NCBI GenBank assembly: GCA_049965615.1
Contig: JBMFWD010000001.1
Location: 62,001-126,000 of the forward strand
Origin: Acidobacterium sp049965615
GTDB taxonomy: Bacteria > Acidobacteriota > Terriglobia > Terriglobales > Acidobacteriaceae
Direction of reading: 5' to 3'
Length of the DNA stretch: 64,000 bases
Of the stretch, positions 43,897-52,437 are shown piece by piece. Positions within the stretch are counted from its first letter, which is position 1. The number at the start of each line of letters is the position of its first letter. The notes under the pieces are model-generated. The model saw only the letters and a list, made by a program, of their open reading frames with translations, had not been told where the DNA came from and did not search any database. The position numbers were made by a program, and so were the translations under genes.

Positions 43897-44910
43897 TCAA
43901 AGGAAGGTTGTGGCAGCGGATTCCTCGCTGAATCGTTGCATTTGAGGGATATCCACGCCCTCGCCCTCCTGCAGGACGATGAAGGGCTGCGGCGGCGGCT
44001 CCGACTGCAACGCTCGCTGCAGTTCGCGGACCGGCTCCGCCTCGCCATCATCGGCAAGCGGAAATGTCCCGAAGTGGGTTGCGATGCTGAGTTGTGACTT
44101 CAGGATGCGATGCGCATAAAGGGCCTGCGAGGGGGCCATGTGAATGGGCCCCATGAACCAGTGCGGCTTGAACGCGCCGATGGGCAGCAGTGAGAGCCGA
44201 ATGCGTGGAAAGCTGGCGCCAATCTCTTCAAAGAGGCTGCCGAAGCCGGTATCCCCAGCAAAGTAGATGGAGCCTTCTTCGTTGTCGAGCATCCAGCCGC
44301 ACCAGAGGGTTTTGCGGCGGTCGAATGGCGTGCGGGCGGAAAAATGCTGCGCCGGCATGCAGTGCAGGTTCAGGCCGCGCCAGGCAACAGATTGCCACCA
44401 GTCCAATTCAAAAATTTCAGTAAACCCGATCTTGCCAAGAGGACGGGCCAGGCCGAGCGGGCAAAACGCTGCCGGGTGATCGCGCTGGAGCAGGCGGGTT
44501 AGCGTCGCCGTGTCAAAGTGGTCGTAGTGGTTGTGCGAAATCAAAATAGCGTCGATTGGCGGCAGATCTTCCATGCGCAGTCCGGGTGGGCGGCGGCGGC
44601 GTGGCCCGGCAAAGGTGACCGGACTGACCCGCTCAGACCATACCGGGTCTGTGAGGAAATTCAAACCAGCGGTCTGCAGCAGGAACGTGGAGTGGTTCAC
44701 AAACGTAACGCGCAACTCTGCACCGCGAACGCTCCGGGGCGGTGGCGGGCCGGGTTCGCTGGCGGTAAATTCGCTCCAGGGTCCCTGTTCGCGATTGGTA
44801 ATCCAGCTTACGAACCGCAAAAACCTTTGCCGGGGTGTAGCGGGATTGAAAAAACGCCCATTCTCAAAATGGACTCCACGCCATGGGCTGTTGCCAGCCA
44901 ATTCACTCAC
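43897..44910 (-). CDS. MBL-fold hydrolase, NAPE-PLD/RomA-like
   Basis: 337 aa from a GTG that overlaps the preceding stop by one base (TAGTG). The metallo-beta-lactamase HxHxDH motif is ISHNHYDHFD; further ligands are expected in YFAGDTGFGSLFEEI and ATHFGTF. Features such as VTFVNHSTFLLQTAGLNFLTDPVWSERVSP and HWFMGPIHMAPSQAL match N-acylphosphatidylethanolamine phospholipase D and RomA-like proteins. In bacteria these are thought to act on phospholipids or related phosphodiesters. Coupling to the redox/lipid operon suggests a membrane-lipid role. Confidence 0.85.
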   Translation of the reverse strand: MSELAGNSPWRGVHFENGRFFNPATPRQRFLRFVSWITNREQGPWSEFTASEPGPPPPRSVRGAELRVTFVNHSTFLLQTAGLNFLTDPVWSERVSPVTFAGPRRRRPPGLRMEDLPPIDAILISHNHYDHFDTATLTRLLQRDHPAAFCPLGLARPLGKIGFTEIFELDWWQSVAWRGLNLHCMPAQHFSARTPFDRRKTLWCGWMLDNEEGSIYFAGDTGFGSLFEEIGASFPRIRLSLLPIGAFKPHWFMGPIHMAPSQALYAHRILKSQLSIATHFGTFPLADDGEAEPVRELQRALQSEPPPQPFIVLQEGEGVDIPQMQRFSEESAATTFL

Positions 44911-46853
44911 TACTGCACCGCCTTCTCACCGGCATTGCCGGCCCGCGCACGGACAATCCATCTGGCCATGGCGGCAATTTGCGCATCTGGTAAATATTCG
45001 TGGCCCGGCATGTCGGTTCCGGGCATACCAAATTTTATGATGCGCGAAAGATAAAGTCGTTGCTCCCCGGAACTCGCATGCGCAGGAAATTGCTTCCACT
45101 GGCCCGTGACAAGACTTTGCGGCTTGTGCCGGAAGTCCTCTCCCCAGCGCTGCATGGCCGCGCCGTCGGCGCTGTGGCAGGTTGCGCAGTATTCGCGAGC
45201 CAGCGCTTCTCCGTCCAGAGGGCCCGCCGCCTGCCGGGCCTGCGCACTGGGCTGCCACGTGGATAGCTCGTGCTGCAGATGCGGTTTGCTCTCAGGACTT
45301 TTCAGACTGGAGAGATAGGCCACCAGATCGTCACCACGACGGTTACGAAATAGATAAGCGTAGGAAGGCATGATGGAGCGCGGGCTGACGGCTCGTGGAT
45401 CGATGAGATGAATTTTCAGCCACAACGGCGAGCGGCGGCTGCCGACGTTGCTCAGGTCTGGCCCCTGGCGTCGATTGCCGATGAGCGGAGGTTTCTCCTG
45501 CTGCACCTGGTGGACGTTGCTGGCAGGACCCCAGAGTAGAACATCGTGCGTGCCGGGCCGCACATATTGGGAGTGGCAGTGGATGCAGCCTTCGCTGATA
45601 TACACGTGACGTCCGCGCTCGACCGCAGTTTGCGCCGTGGCAGGCACGGGGGGATGCATGGCGTTGAGGCCCTGTTCCACACCGAGGGAGATGAGGCACA
45701 CGGCTGCAATGGCTGCCATCTCTCGCCAGTAGCGACGCCCGGCGAACCACACGGCCGGGACGACGAAGATAACGGCAACTGTCGCGATGAAGGCCGGCGG
45801 CACGCGATGCAGGTGCTGCGCCATGCCGATTCCCATGGCTGAACCAACCCAACCGCCAACGGCGTAGATGGCGCCAGCCTGCCGCGCACGCTGCTTCCCG
45901 TCTGCCACCAGCAGGTAGGCGGGATAGGCGACCAACGCCACCGAATAAAGCGAAACACCCGCTGGATAAAGCCACGCAGCGGGGCCGACATGCATAGGGT
46001 CCAGCAAAAGCAAGCATGCGCCGGCCAGCAGCACAAATGCGGAGGTCAACGTTACTGCAAATCCGCGGCGAGCCAGCAGCCAGGCTGCAAACAGCGCGGC
46101 TACCAGATGAATTGCGCCCGTACGCCACAGGTTCGCCGCACCCACCCATGCGCCGGAATGCAGTTGGGGCGCGTGCTGGATGATGAAAAACGCCGCCGAG
46201 TCAAACCACACCAGCGCGGTGAACCATAGCAGCACCAGCAAAAACGGATTCACCCGGCTCGCAGGTTGCGGCGAGGCAGTGGCTTCTGCCACAGGATGCC
46301 GAAGTGCAGCAACGGGAATGCACAGCGCCAGCAGGAGTGCGACCGTGATAGCGATGGTGTTGGGCGCGGCGGTAAACAGCGCAGGAATATTGCTGATGAA
46401 GTAGGCCGCGCCGGTGCCGAGCGCAATCTTTACCAGCGGCTGCCGGGAGCCCATCCAGAGAGGCAGGTGTGTCACCATCGTGACGGTGAGTACGCCGAGC
46501 GAAATCCCAATCAGCGCTGCGAGCACCAGTGCGCCGGCCAACCCCAGCGGCAAAACGGTAAGTGCAGCGGCCAGCGCACACCCCAGCAGTCCGGCCTGCA
46601 GGCGGCGTACGGGATTCGCTTCCACGCGCACCCACGCGGCGGCAAAGCTGGCGAGGATTCCGCCGACGGCCATGGCGGCCATGACGGCCTTCAAATGTGA
46701 ATTGGAGAGACCAACCTCATCCAGCCGCTTGAGGAATCCAAACTGGGCAAAGATGAGGAAATAGGTATATGTACCCGTAATGAGTGCAATTCCCTGCCAG
46801 CCGCTCGCGCTGCTGGTAATTTTTTCCTCGACTTGTGTTCTATTATTCGGCAA
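44910..46853 (-). CDS. Fusion of an MFS-like membrane domain to two cytochrome c domains (first CcoO-like)
   Basis: About 647 aa from a TTG at 46853 with AAGGA 6 nt upstream, overlapping the preceding gene's end; longer starts are less plausible. Residues ~10-395 form about 12 helices with MFS character (GTYTYFLIFAQFGFLKRLDEVGLSNSHLKAVMAAMAVGG...AVGGWVGSAMGIGMAQHL). A CcoO/FixO-like mono-haem domain follows: YISEGCIHCHSQYVRPGTHD (C423, C426, H427) with RQGPDLSNVGSRR and SIMPSYAYLF. A second cytochrome c has YCATCHSADGAAM (C556, C559, H560) with GMPGTDMPGHEYL. Both haem domains should lie outside the cytoplasmic membrane. I know of no described protein with this order; function unknown. Confidence 0.85.
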   Translation of the reverse strand: MPNNRTQVEEKITSSASGWQGIALITGTYTYFLIFAQFGFLKRLDEVGLSNSHLKAVMAAMAVGGILASFAAAWVRVEANPVRRLQAGLLGCALAAALTVLPLGLAGALVLAALIGISLGVLTVTMVTHLPLWMGSRQPLVKIALGTGAAYFISNIPALFTAAPNTIAITVALLLALCIPVAALRHPVAEATASPQPASRVNPFLLVLLWFTALVWFDSAAFFIIQHAPQLHSGAWVGAANLWRTGAIHLVAALFAAWLLARRGFAVTLTSAFVLLAGACLLLLDPMHVGPAAWLYPAGVSLYSVALVAYPAYLLVADGKQRARQAGAIYAVGGWVGSAMGIGMAQHLHRVPPAFIATVAVIFVVPAVWFAGRRYWREMAAIAAVCLISLGVEQGLNAMHPPVPATAQTAVERGRHVYISEGCIHCHSQYVRPGTHDVLLWGPASNVHQVQQEKPPLIGNRRQGPDLSNVGSRRSPLWLKIHLIDPRAVSPRSIMPSYAYLFRNRRGDDLVAYLSSLKSPESKPHLQHELSTWQPSAQARQAAGPLDGEALAREYCATCHSADGAAMQRWGEDFRHKPQSLVTGQWKQFPAHASSGEQRLYLSRIIKFGMPGTDMPGHEYLPDAQIAAMARWIVRARAGNAGEKAVQ

Positions 46854-47256
46854 GGGTAATCCAATCCTTGCGCAAGCCCACCCACTGGATGGCGGCGAAC
46901 GCACCATCGGTAGCCGCAACGCCGAGCCAGGCGGGCTGCATTGCGTGAATTGCAACCTGCGCGATTACAAACATGGCAATCGCCGAACGAAAGAGAGCGG
47001 TGAGCAGCCACTGCGTGCGCCAGCAGGTTCCGCCAACGGCGCGCGCAAGGGCTGTTCCGGGCACCACCAGGTAGCTGGCGCCCACGCAGAGCACGAACAC
47101 TCCGATGTAGCTGGCGTAGAACAAAGGCTGCGGCTGGCGCGTGACGCCCATCAGCCGCAGCGTGAAGGCCGGCGCAAACAGCAGAAGGAGTCCTGTTGAT
47201 GTATCGCAGAGGCCCGCGGCATAGTGGTAGAGCAGAATGAGCGTGCGCGGCTTCAT
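46843..47256 (-). CDS. Small four-helix membrane protein
   Basis: 137 aa from the ATG at 47256, which overlaps the stop of the oxidase-like gene (ATGA). Four hydrophobic stretches are visible: LILLYHYAAGLCDTSTGLLLLFAPAF, FYASYIGVFVLCVGASYLVV, WLLTALFRSAIAMFVIAQVAIH and a weaker C-terminal one. There are no haem or metal motifs. I do not recognise the family. Tight coupling on both sides suggests an accessory subunit of the neighbouring cytochrome proteins. Confidence 0.8.
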   Translation of the reverse strand: MKPRTLILLYHYAAGLCDTSTGLLLLFAPAFTLRLMGVTRQPQPLFYASYIGVFVLCVGASYLVVPGTALARAVGGTCWRTQWLLTALFRSAIAMFVIAQVAIHAMQPAWLGVAATDGAFAAIQWVGLRKDWITLAE

Positions 47257-48623
47257 GGAGCGACTCCCTGCACAGCGTGCCCTGACAGGGTTTTCGCCTG
47301 CTGCGCGCTCTCGGGCTGTGCATATTTGCGCATGCGCCGCGTAAGCCGATAGAACCAGTTGATGGAGCCGGCCGTCATGGCCACGCCCAGCACCAGCCGC
47401 AGCCAGTAGATGGCGTTTCGCAAAGGACCGGGCACCATGGTGAAGGCCGGGTGAGCGCCTTCGATCCAGCCGGCATAAAACATGATGGCAACGTAAGCGA
47501 AGGTGCCGAACTGCCATGCCCAGAAGGCCCAGCGCGAATCGAAGACGTCCCCGTCCTCGCCGAGCATCATCACCAAAAGAAGAATCAGCAGCGTTGTGAC
47601 GAAGCCTGCCATCGCCATCAGCGAGTGGCCCACGAGACCGTCAGTGAATTTGAAGCGGTCGAGCACGCCGGGCAGAAAGATGATCCAGCCGGTCACCAGC
47701 AGCATCGTCCACCAAACATAGGTGGCCTGCAGCCAGATGCGCGCCGCCGGCCGCCACACAAACGCGCTGTAGTATTTCGGAAGCAGCGGCGCCCACACGA
47801 GCACGGTCGCCAGGCCCAGGTACTGCGCCGGGTTACTGTTGCTGGCATCGTAGCGACCAAGACTGATGCAGAGAATGGCTTCCAGCGCGAAGAGTATCCA
47901 GCAGATTTTGAGCCAGCGGGTGGGCTGCTGCGTGCGCCTGGTGACGCCGTAGGGCACGAGGAACAAAATCAGAACTGTCACGAGTACAGATTCCAGCTGG
48001 CTCGCGCCAGTGGGCCCTCCGGTCGCTGGATTGACCGGCGGATAAATATTTGGATTGCAGGCGATGTAAATAAGAAAGGGTATGACCAGCAGTACGACGA
48101 GCCCTGCCAGCTTTGCTGCAAGTGCAATCCGTGATTCCCGCGCCGCGCTCCAGTCCCGCGCCAGGGCAACGGCCAGCACACCCCACAAGTACAGAATCGA
48201 TGCCGGAAAGAAGACGCGGACGTAGCCTGTCCAATCCAGAAACAGCTTGCCGGTGGTATGCCCGCCCAGCCACGACACCGTGCCCAGCGTGAGGGCCAGC
48301 GACCAGAGCACGAGCGCGGTCTTGCTCCACGGGGCCAATGTGCCGCGGTCGGCGCGGTAAACGCGCATCGCCCAGCCCACCAGGGGCAGGCTGATCCATC
48401 CATAGAGTTGCAGGTCCAGGTGCGCAGGCATCCAGCGGCCATAGCTGAGCGGCGCTATCCAGTTGCCTGCACCGGGATAGAGCAGCAGAATGGCGATCCA
48501 CACGCCGATGAGGTTCGCGAAAACCAGCCACGCCAGACTGTGCCATGTGGCCTGCGCAACGACCGAGTGGTCGATGGCAGGATCGGCAATCGGCATCGCG
48601 CTCTTGGATGAGCTTGCTGCCAT
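47253..48623 (-). CDS. Haem-copper oxidase subunit I (CcoN)-like protein without Cu_B histidines
   Basis: 456 aa with about 12 helices. CcoN-like features are YGRWMPAHLDLQLYGWISLP (H68 in the position of a low-spin haem ligand), LGGHTTGKLFLDW (H122) and DGLVGHSLMAMAGFVTTL (H333). Between H122 and H333 there is no histidine at all, so the three Cu_B ligands and the active-site Tyr-His pair of an oxygen reductase are absent. The usual second His of the H-x-H pair is Leu335. It cannot be a normal oxidase; one b-type haem at most is plausible. The start is 2 bp after the ABC ATPase stop. Confidence 0.82.
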   Translation of the reverse strand: MAASSSKSAMPIADPAIDHSVVAQATWHSLAWLVFANLIGVWIAILLLYPGAGNWIAPLSYGRWMPAHLDLQLYGWISLPLVGWAMRVYRADRGTLAPWSKTALVLWSLALTLGTVSWLGGHTTGKLFLDWTGYVRVFFPASILYLWGVLAVALARDWSAARESRIALAAKLAGLVVLLVIPFLIYIACNPNIYPPVNPATGGPTGASQLESVLVTVLILFLVPYGVTRRTQQPTRWLKICWILFALEAILCISLGRYDASNSNPAQYLGLATVLVWAPLLPKYYSAFVWRPAARIWLQATYVWWTMLLVTGWIIFLPGVLDRFKFTDGLVGHSLMAMAGFVTTLLILLLVMMLGEDGDVFDSRWAFWAWQFGTFAYVAIMFYAGWIEGAHPAFTMVPGPLRNAIYWLRLVLGVAMTAGSINWFYRLTRRMRKYAQPESAQQAKTLSGHAVQGVAP

Positions 48624-48625
48624 CG

Positions 48626-49357
48626 CTACTTCACCTCTTGCGGAAGATGGCTCTGCGGCTCCCGCGCATCTACAACCTGTCCGTCGCGCATTTCCACGAG
48701 GCGGTGGCAGCGTTCCGCCAGGCCGCGATCATGCGTCGCCATGATGAGGGTAATCTTCTCGGTCTCCACCAGCTCCAGCAGCAGCTCAAAAATCTGCGCG
48801 CTGGTGCGCTCATCGAGCGAGCCTGTGGGCTCGTCGGCCAGCAGAATTTCCGGTTGATTCATCAGCGCGCGGCACAGCGTGGTCCGCTGTCGCTCGCCGC
48901 CGGAGAGCTTCTGGATCGGCTGCTTCAGACGGTGCGCGATCCCCGTGCGCTCAGTGAGTTGCAGCATGCGTTCCCGTGCCTGGTTGCGCGGAGTACCCGC
49001 AGCCACGGCGGGAATCATGCAGTTCTCTTCCAGCGTGAGTCCGGGAATAAGGTGATGCAACTGGAAAACAAAACCGATCTGATGCCGCAACATTTGCAGC
49101 GTGGAACGCCCCGGCTCCAGCTTCACGTCATTCACATAGATGCTGCCGGAGGTTGGCGTGTCGAGCCCGCCCAGCAGATGCAGCAGCGTGCTCTTGCCGC
49201 AACCGGAAGGGCCGCACAGCGCCACGGTTTGCCCAGCCGCGGCCTCAAAGTTGACGCCGTTCAATACACGGATTGCGTCCTGCTCGTAGCTCTTCCATAC
49301 CTCTTCGGCGCGCACTACGCTGCGTGAGGGCGGATCTTCCACAAAAACTTTACTCAA
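48626..49357 (-). CDS. LolD/MacB-type ABC transporter ATPase
   Basis: About 243 aa from a TTG at 49357 overlapping the permease stop; a GTG at 49342 is an alternative. Walker A GPSGCGKST, signature LSGGERQRTTLCRAL, Walker B ILLADEPTGSLDERTS and H-loop IMATHDRGLAE are complete. The GSIYVNDVKL and FQLHHLIPGLTLEENCM features are those of the LolD/MacB/FtsE group that drives FtsX-like permeases without moving substrate through a classical channel. It pairs with the permease upstream. Confidence 0.93.
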   Translation of the reverse strand: MSKVFVEDPPSRSVVRAEEVWKSYEQDAIRVLNGVNFEAAAGQTVALCGPSGCGKSTLLHLLGGLDTPTSGSIYVNDVKLEPGRSTLQMLRHQIGFVFQLHHLIPGLTLEENCMIPAVAAGTPRNQARERMLQLTERTGIAHRLKQPIQKLSGGERQRTTLCRALMNQPEILLADEPTGSLDERTSAQIFELLLELVETEKITLIMATHDRGLAERCHRLVEMRDGQVVDAREPQSHLPQEVK

Positions 49358-50462
49358 AGCGAAGCGCCTCCACCGCGCGGACCCGCATGGCGTAGACGGC
49401 CGGATAGAGCGCGCCAGCCACGCCGGTGAGCAATGCCAGCGCCACCACCGCAACCATCACCCACGGCTGCATGTGCGAGTCAATGTAGCCATGCAGCGCG
49501 GGAATCAGCTTGAGTCCCACGATCACCAGGCCTCCCATCGCAAGACCCACAACGGCGCCGATGAGCGAGACAATTCCCGACTCACCGAATATCATGGCTG
49601 CAATCTGTACGTTCGAAAAACCGTTCACGCGCAGTATGGCAAGTTCACGAATGCGCGTGAAAACACTCATGATCATGGTGTTCGCCACGCCGAGGCCGCC
49701 CAACAGCAGGCCGCAAATGCCTACGGCCCAGGCGGTCGCCTTCAGAATCTTGAACTGCGAGTAGCTGTGATCAAACTCCTGATTGCGCAGCGCAATCAAT
49801 GTGGGGAACTGCTCGGCCACCTTTTGCTTGAAGGCCGCGGCGTCCTTCGTGTTCCTGAGCTTCACCGTGATCACGGAGGAAGAGTCCTGCTTGTGAAAGA
49901 ACTGCTGCGCCAGCGGTAGCGGCATGAAGACGCCACCATCCTCAAAGCCGTTCTTGAGCCGGACGATGCCGATGACCGGGAACTTCTGGTAGCCAATTGC
50001 GACCTGCTCGCCCAGCTTCGCTTTCAAAAAATTGGCGGCGCGCTGGCCTAGAATAACGCCGTCCTTCACCACGCCAAAATCCTCGCGCTTGCCGGCGACC
50101 CACTTCGCACTGTTCAGCCGCGCGTCGGTTGACGTTACGCCAAAGCAGGTGATGATGGGGTGATCCGTGCTGCTGACCACGCCAAAGAGCACAGGGTTGG
50201 CGTGCTCCACCATGCTCCACGATTGAATCTGATGGACGGCCGAAGCCGGAACACTGCTGAAGAACAGGTCGGAGACATCTTTTTCAAAGACGACGATCTG
50301 GCTGTTATCCGAGAGCAGCCCACTGAACATGGCCACAGCGCCCTGCAGAATCGTCACCACGGTGAGCATGGCCGCCACGCTGAATGCAATGCCGGCAATA
50401 CTGATGCCGGTGCGCACACGATGGCGGCTGAGGTTGGTCAAAATCAGCTTGAGAAAAATCAT
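49350..50462 (-). CDS. FtsX/MacB-like ABC permease
   Basis: 370 aa from the ATG at 50462, which overlaps the prenyl synthase stop (ATGA). It has the MacB/LolC plan: a first helix (GISIAGIAFSVAAMLTVVTIL), a ~220-residue periplasmic domain (VVFEKDVSDLFFSSVPAS...VFMPLPLAQQFF), then three helices with AVGICGLLLGGLGVANTMIMSVFTRIRELAILRVNGFS and a final ALLTGVAGALYPAVYAMRVRAVEALRFE. Such systems move lipoproteins, lipids or peptides, or transmit force across the envelope. The cargo here is unknown. Confidence 0.92.
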   Translation of the reverse strand: MIFLKLILTNLSRHRVRTGISIAGIAFSVAAMLTVVTILQGAVAMFSGLLSDNSQIVVFEKDVSDLFFSSVPASAVHQIQSWSMVEHANPVLFGVVSSTDHPIITCFGVTSTDARLNSAKWVAGKREDFGVVKDGVILGQRAANFLKAKLGEQVAIGYQKFPVIGIVRLKNGFEDGGVFMPLPLAQQFFHKQDSSSVITVKLRNTKDAAAFKQKVAEQFPTLIALRNQEFDHSYSQFKILKATAWAVGICGLLLGGLGVANTMIMSVFTRIRELAILRVNGFSNVQIAAMIFGESGIVSLIGAVVGLAMGGLVIVGLKLIPALHGYIDSHMQPWVMVAVVALALLTGVAGALYPAVYAMRVRAVEALRFE

Positions 50463-51382
50463 AGGCTTGCAATTTGTGGAACCCGGGAGAGCGATCGCAT
50501 CTCCGCCTGGAAGCGCTCGATCGTATCTGCAAGAAACGCCAGCCGGCCACGCTGCAGGGCGAGTTTCGCAATCACCCGGTCGCTCATGCGAATCAACCGA
50601 TGCGCCCGGCGCAGCGAGGCTTCCATGCCGATGGCAAGCGCCAGGTTGGGCCGCAGCATTTCCGCGTCGCGTGCCGCCGTCTTTCCGCCCTCCTCTGCAG
50701 TGTGCAGAATGTCCTTCAGGTCGTCGAGGATCTGGTAGCAAAGCCCCCAGGCGACAGAAAGGCGTTCCAACAAGCAAATTTCGCGCGGGCTTGCCTCGCC
50801 CATGATGGCCGGCAATACCAGCGACAGGCGAATCAGCGAAGCGGTTTTGCCAATGGCGATCTGCCGGTAGAGCTGCGCATGGCGGCCATGATCTTCCAGG
50901 TACAAATCGCGGCTTTGCCCGTTCAGCAGCCCGGCTACGCCCAGTTGCTGCTCCACGTAGGCCAGCGATGCGTTCCGCGCCTCGGCCGGGACATCGGCAA
51001 CCGCCTTCCAAAGCAGTCCGTAGGCGCGGTTGATGAAGGCCAGCGCGGAAAGAATCGCCGCACCTTCTCCATAAGCACGATGCACACATTCCGAGCCGCG
51101 ACGGAGCAGCGCGTCGTCCATGCACGGCAGGTCGTCAAAAATGAGCGAAGCCGTGTGGAAGTACTCCACGGCAATCGCGAGTGATTCCGAGTCATTTTCC
51201 GGCAGGTCGTAGGACCGCCCGAGCCGAAAGGCCAGCTCGGCGCGAATCATATTGCCGGGATGCCGCAGAGTCTCGCCCACAGCGCCCGCAAGGTGCGGCT
51301 CCAGGTCGTTGGGCAGCGGCAACTGCGACTCGAAGGCTGCTCTCAGCCTGGCGGGGAGAGAATGGTTTACTTCTGATTTCAT
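50459..51382 (-). CDS. Short-chain trans-prenyl diphosphate synthase
   Basis: 307 aa from the ATG at 51382. The first Asp-rich motif is FDDLPCMDDALLRRG (DDx4D, the spacing of bacterial short-chain FPP/GGPP synthases) and the second is YQILDDLKDI (DDxxD). LNGQSRDLYLED and GKTASLIRLSLVLPA are also standard. It condenses IPP with allylic diphosphates. It heads the operon containing the cytochrome fusion, and a YceI-type isoprenoid-binding protein is divergent. This hints at a dedicated isoprenoid for the system, though a housekeeping FPP synthase is possible. Confidence 0.88.
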   Translation of the reverse strand: MKSEVNHSLPARLRAAFESQLPLPNDLEPHLAGAVGETLRHPGNMIRAELAFRLGRSYDLPENDSESLAIAVEYFHTASLIFDDLPCMDDALLRRGSECVHRAYGEGAAILSALAFINRAYGLLWKAVADVPAEARNASLAYVEQQLGVAGLLNGQSRDLYLEDHGRHAQLYRQIAIGKTASLIRLSLVLPAIMGEASPREICLLERLSVAWGLCYQILDDLKDILHTAEEGGKTAARDAEMLRPNLALAIGMEASLRRAHRLIRMSDRVIAKLALQRGRLAFLADTIERFQAEMRSLSRVPQIASL

Positions 51383-51758
51383 GCAGGCGAATCCGTCCTG
51401 GAGTTGCAGGTGGCGTCCGACTGGCTCCTCAAGGACAATCACATCAACGGGACTCTGCCGATGGCCCCTTACTGGAACGCCTCGCACGCTGTGCAAGGCA
51501 TGTCTTTGATTCCCAGTGAATCATGGCTCCAAGCCGGCGAGCATGAAGCGCAGATGACACTTTTCTTACAACTTTTCCATCTGCGTTTGGACCGGTGGAA
51601 GCGTTCTATTCAAGCCTAATCGGCTTTTGCGTCATATACATGACAATGTGTTCATTCTGCTATGAATCGATTGACCAAGCAGTGTTTCCGTCGTCAGATT
51701 GGGGCAGGAAGGGTTCCCTGCTTTTCGTGAAATCAGAGGGAATCTCCAAGGAGAATGT
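51383..51758. other. Divergent promoter region between prenyl synthase operon and YceI
   Basis: 376 bp without a convincing gene; a short plus-strand frame from 51404 shows no family features and overlaps expected leader sequence. Both transcription units should start here. The right half (51600-51700) is comparatively AT-rich, but I could not assign -35/-10 elements with confidence. Confidence 0.4.
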
Positions 51759-52388
51759 ATGAATTTGTTCCCGTTCCGGGTTTCCGGATGCCGCCGTCAG
51801 GCTGTTGCAGCTTCGCGACGCACCCTGCTTTCGCTGGCGGTATTGGCGTGCCTCGCTTTCGCAGCCTCAGCCGCTCACGCGCAGGCGCAGTACCAGATCA
51901 ATCCGGCCAGGAGCAAAGTGGCCTTTGACCTGGGAGGATTTCATGAGGTCAATGGCATCTTTGAAGTCACCAGCGGCCAGATCACCTTCGACAAGAAAAC
52001 CGGAAAGATGAGCGGCAACATCGTCGTGAGCGCGGACAGCGGCAACAGTGGCGACTCGGCACGCGACAAAGTGATGAAGAAGAACGAGTTGCACGTCAGC
52101 AAGTTCCCTGAGATCACCTTTGCTCCCAGCCAGTTCGCTGGCACGCTCAACGCCAGCGGCGAGTCTGCGCTGCAGGTGCATGGAACCTTTACGCTCATCG
52201 GAAAGCCACATGAAATCGTGGTGCCCATGACGGTGCAGATCAGCGGAAACCAGTGCACGGCCAAGGGCACATTCACCCTGCCATATGTCTCCTGGGGCAT
52301 GAAGCAGCCCTCCATGATGTTCATGAAGGAAGCAAAAGACGTAAAAATAGATGTAACGTTCGAAGGTACCCTTTCGGAAGGAAAGTAA
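51759..52388 (+). CDS. YceI-family periplasmic isoprenoid-binding protein
   Basis: 209 aa from the ATG at 51759, with AAGGAG 8 nt upstream. A signal peptide (LLSLAVLACLAFAASAAHAQ) precedes a YceI lipocalin-like barrel: YQINPARSKVAFDLGGFHEVNGIFEVTSGQITFDKKTGKMSG, SGDSARDKVMKKNELHVSKFPEITFAPSQF and VHGTFTLIGKPHEIVVPMT. YceI proteins bind polyisoprenoids such as octaprenyl compounds in the periplasm. A GGGGCC/GGCCCC hairpin (52395-52412) without a T-run follows before the response regulator gene. Confidence 0.92.
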   Translation: MNLFPFRVSGCRRQAVAASRRTLLSLAVLACLAFAASAAHAQAQYQINPARSKVAFDLGGFHEVNGIFEVTSGQITFDKKTGKMSGNIVVSADSGNSGDSARDKVMKKNELHVSKFPEITFAPSQFAGTLNASGESALQVHGTFTLIGKPHEIVVPMTVQISGNQCTAKGTFTLPYVSWGMKQPSMMFMKEAKDVKIDVTFEGTLSEGK

Positions 52389-52437
52389 CCCATGGGGGCC
52401 TTTCAAGGCCCCTTCCCAGGGTGTACAACCGGCACAC

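Noticed and set aside
42562..44097. 511-codon plus-strand frame opposite the radical SAM gene
   Set aside because: It spans two minus-strand genes and the gap between them and has no recognisable motifs. The minus-strand frames have intact catalytic residues.
47253..48623. Annotation as a functional cbb3 oxidase subunit I
   Set aside because: No histidine exists between residues 122 and 333, so Cu_B cannot be bound in the normal way. Called oxidase-like only.
51404..51619. Short plus-strand frame in the prenyl synthase/YceI gap
   Set aside because: It has no domain and no Shine-Dalgarno, and overlaps the expected leader of the minus-strand operon.
52395..52412. GGGGCC/GGCCCC hairpin after yceI as a strong terminator
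   Set aside because: There is no T-run after the stem and the next gene starts only 26 bp downstream. Readthrough into the response regulator is likely.
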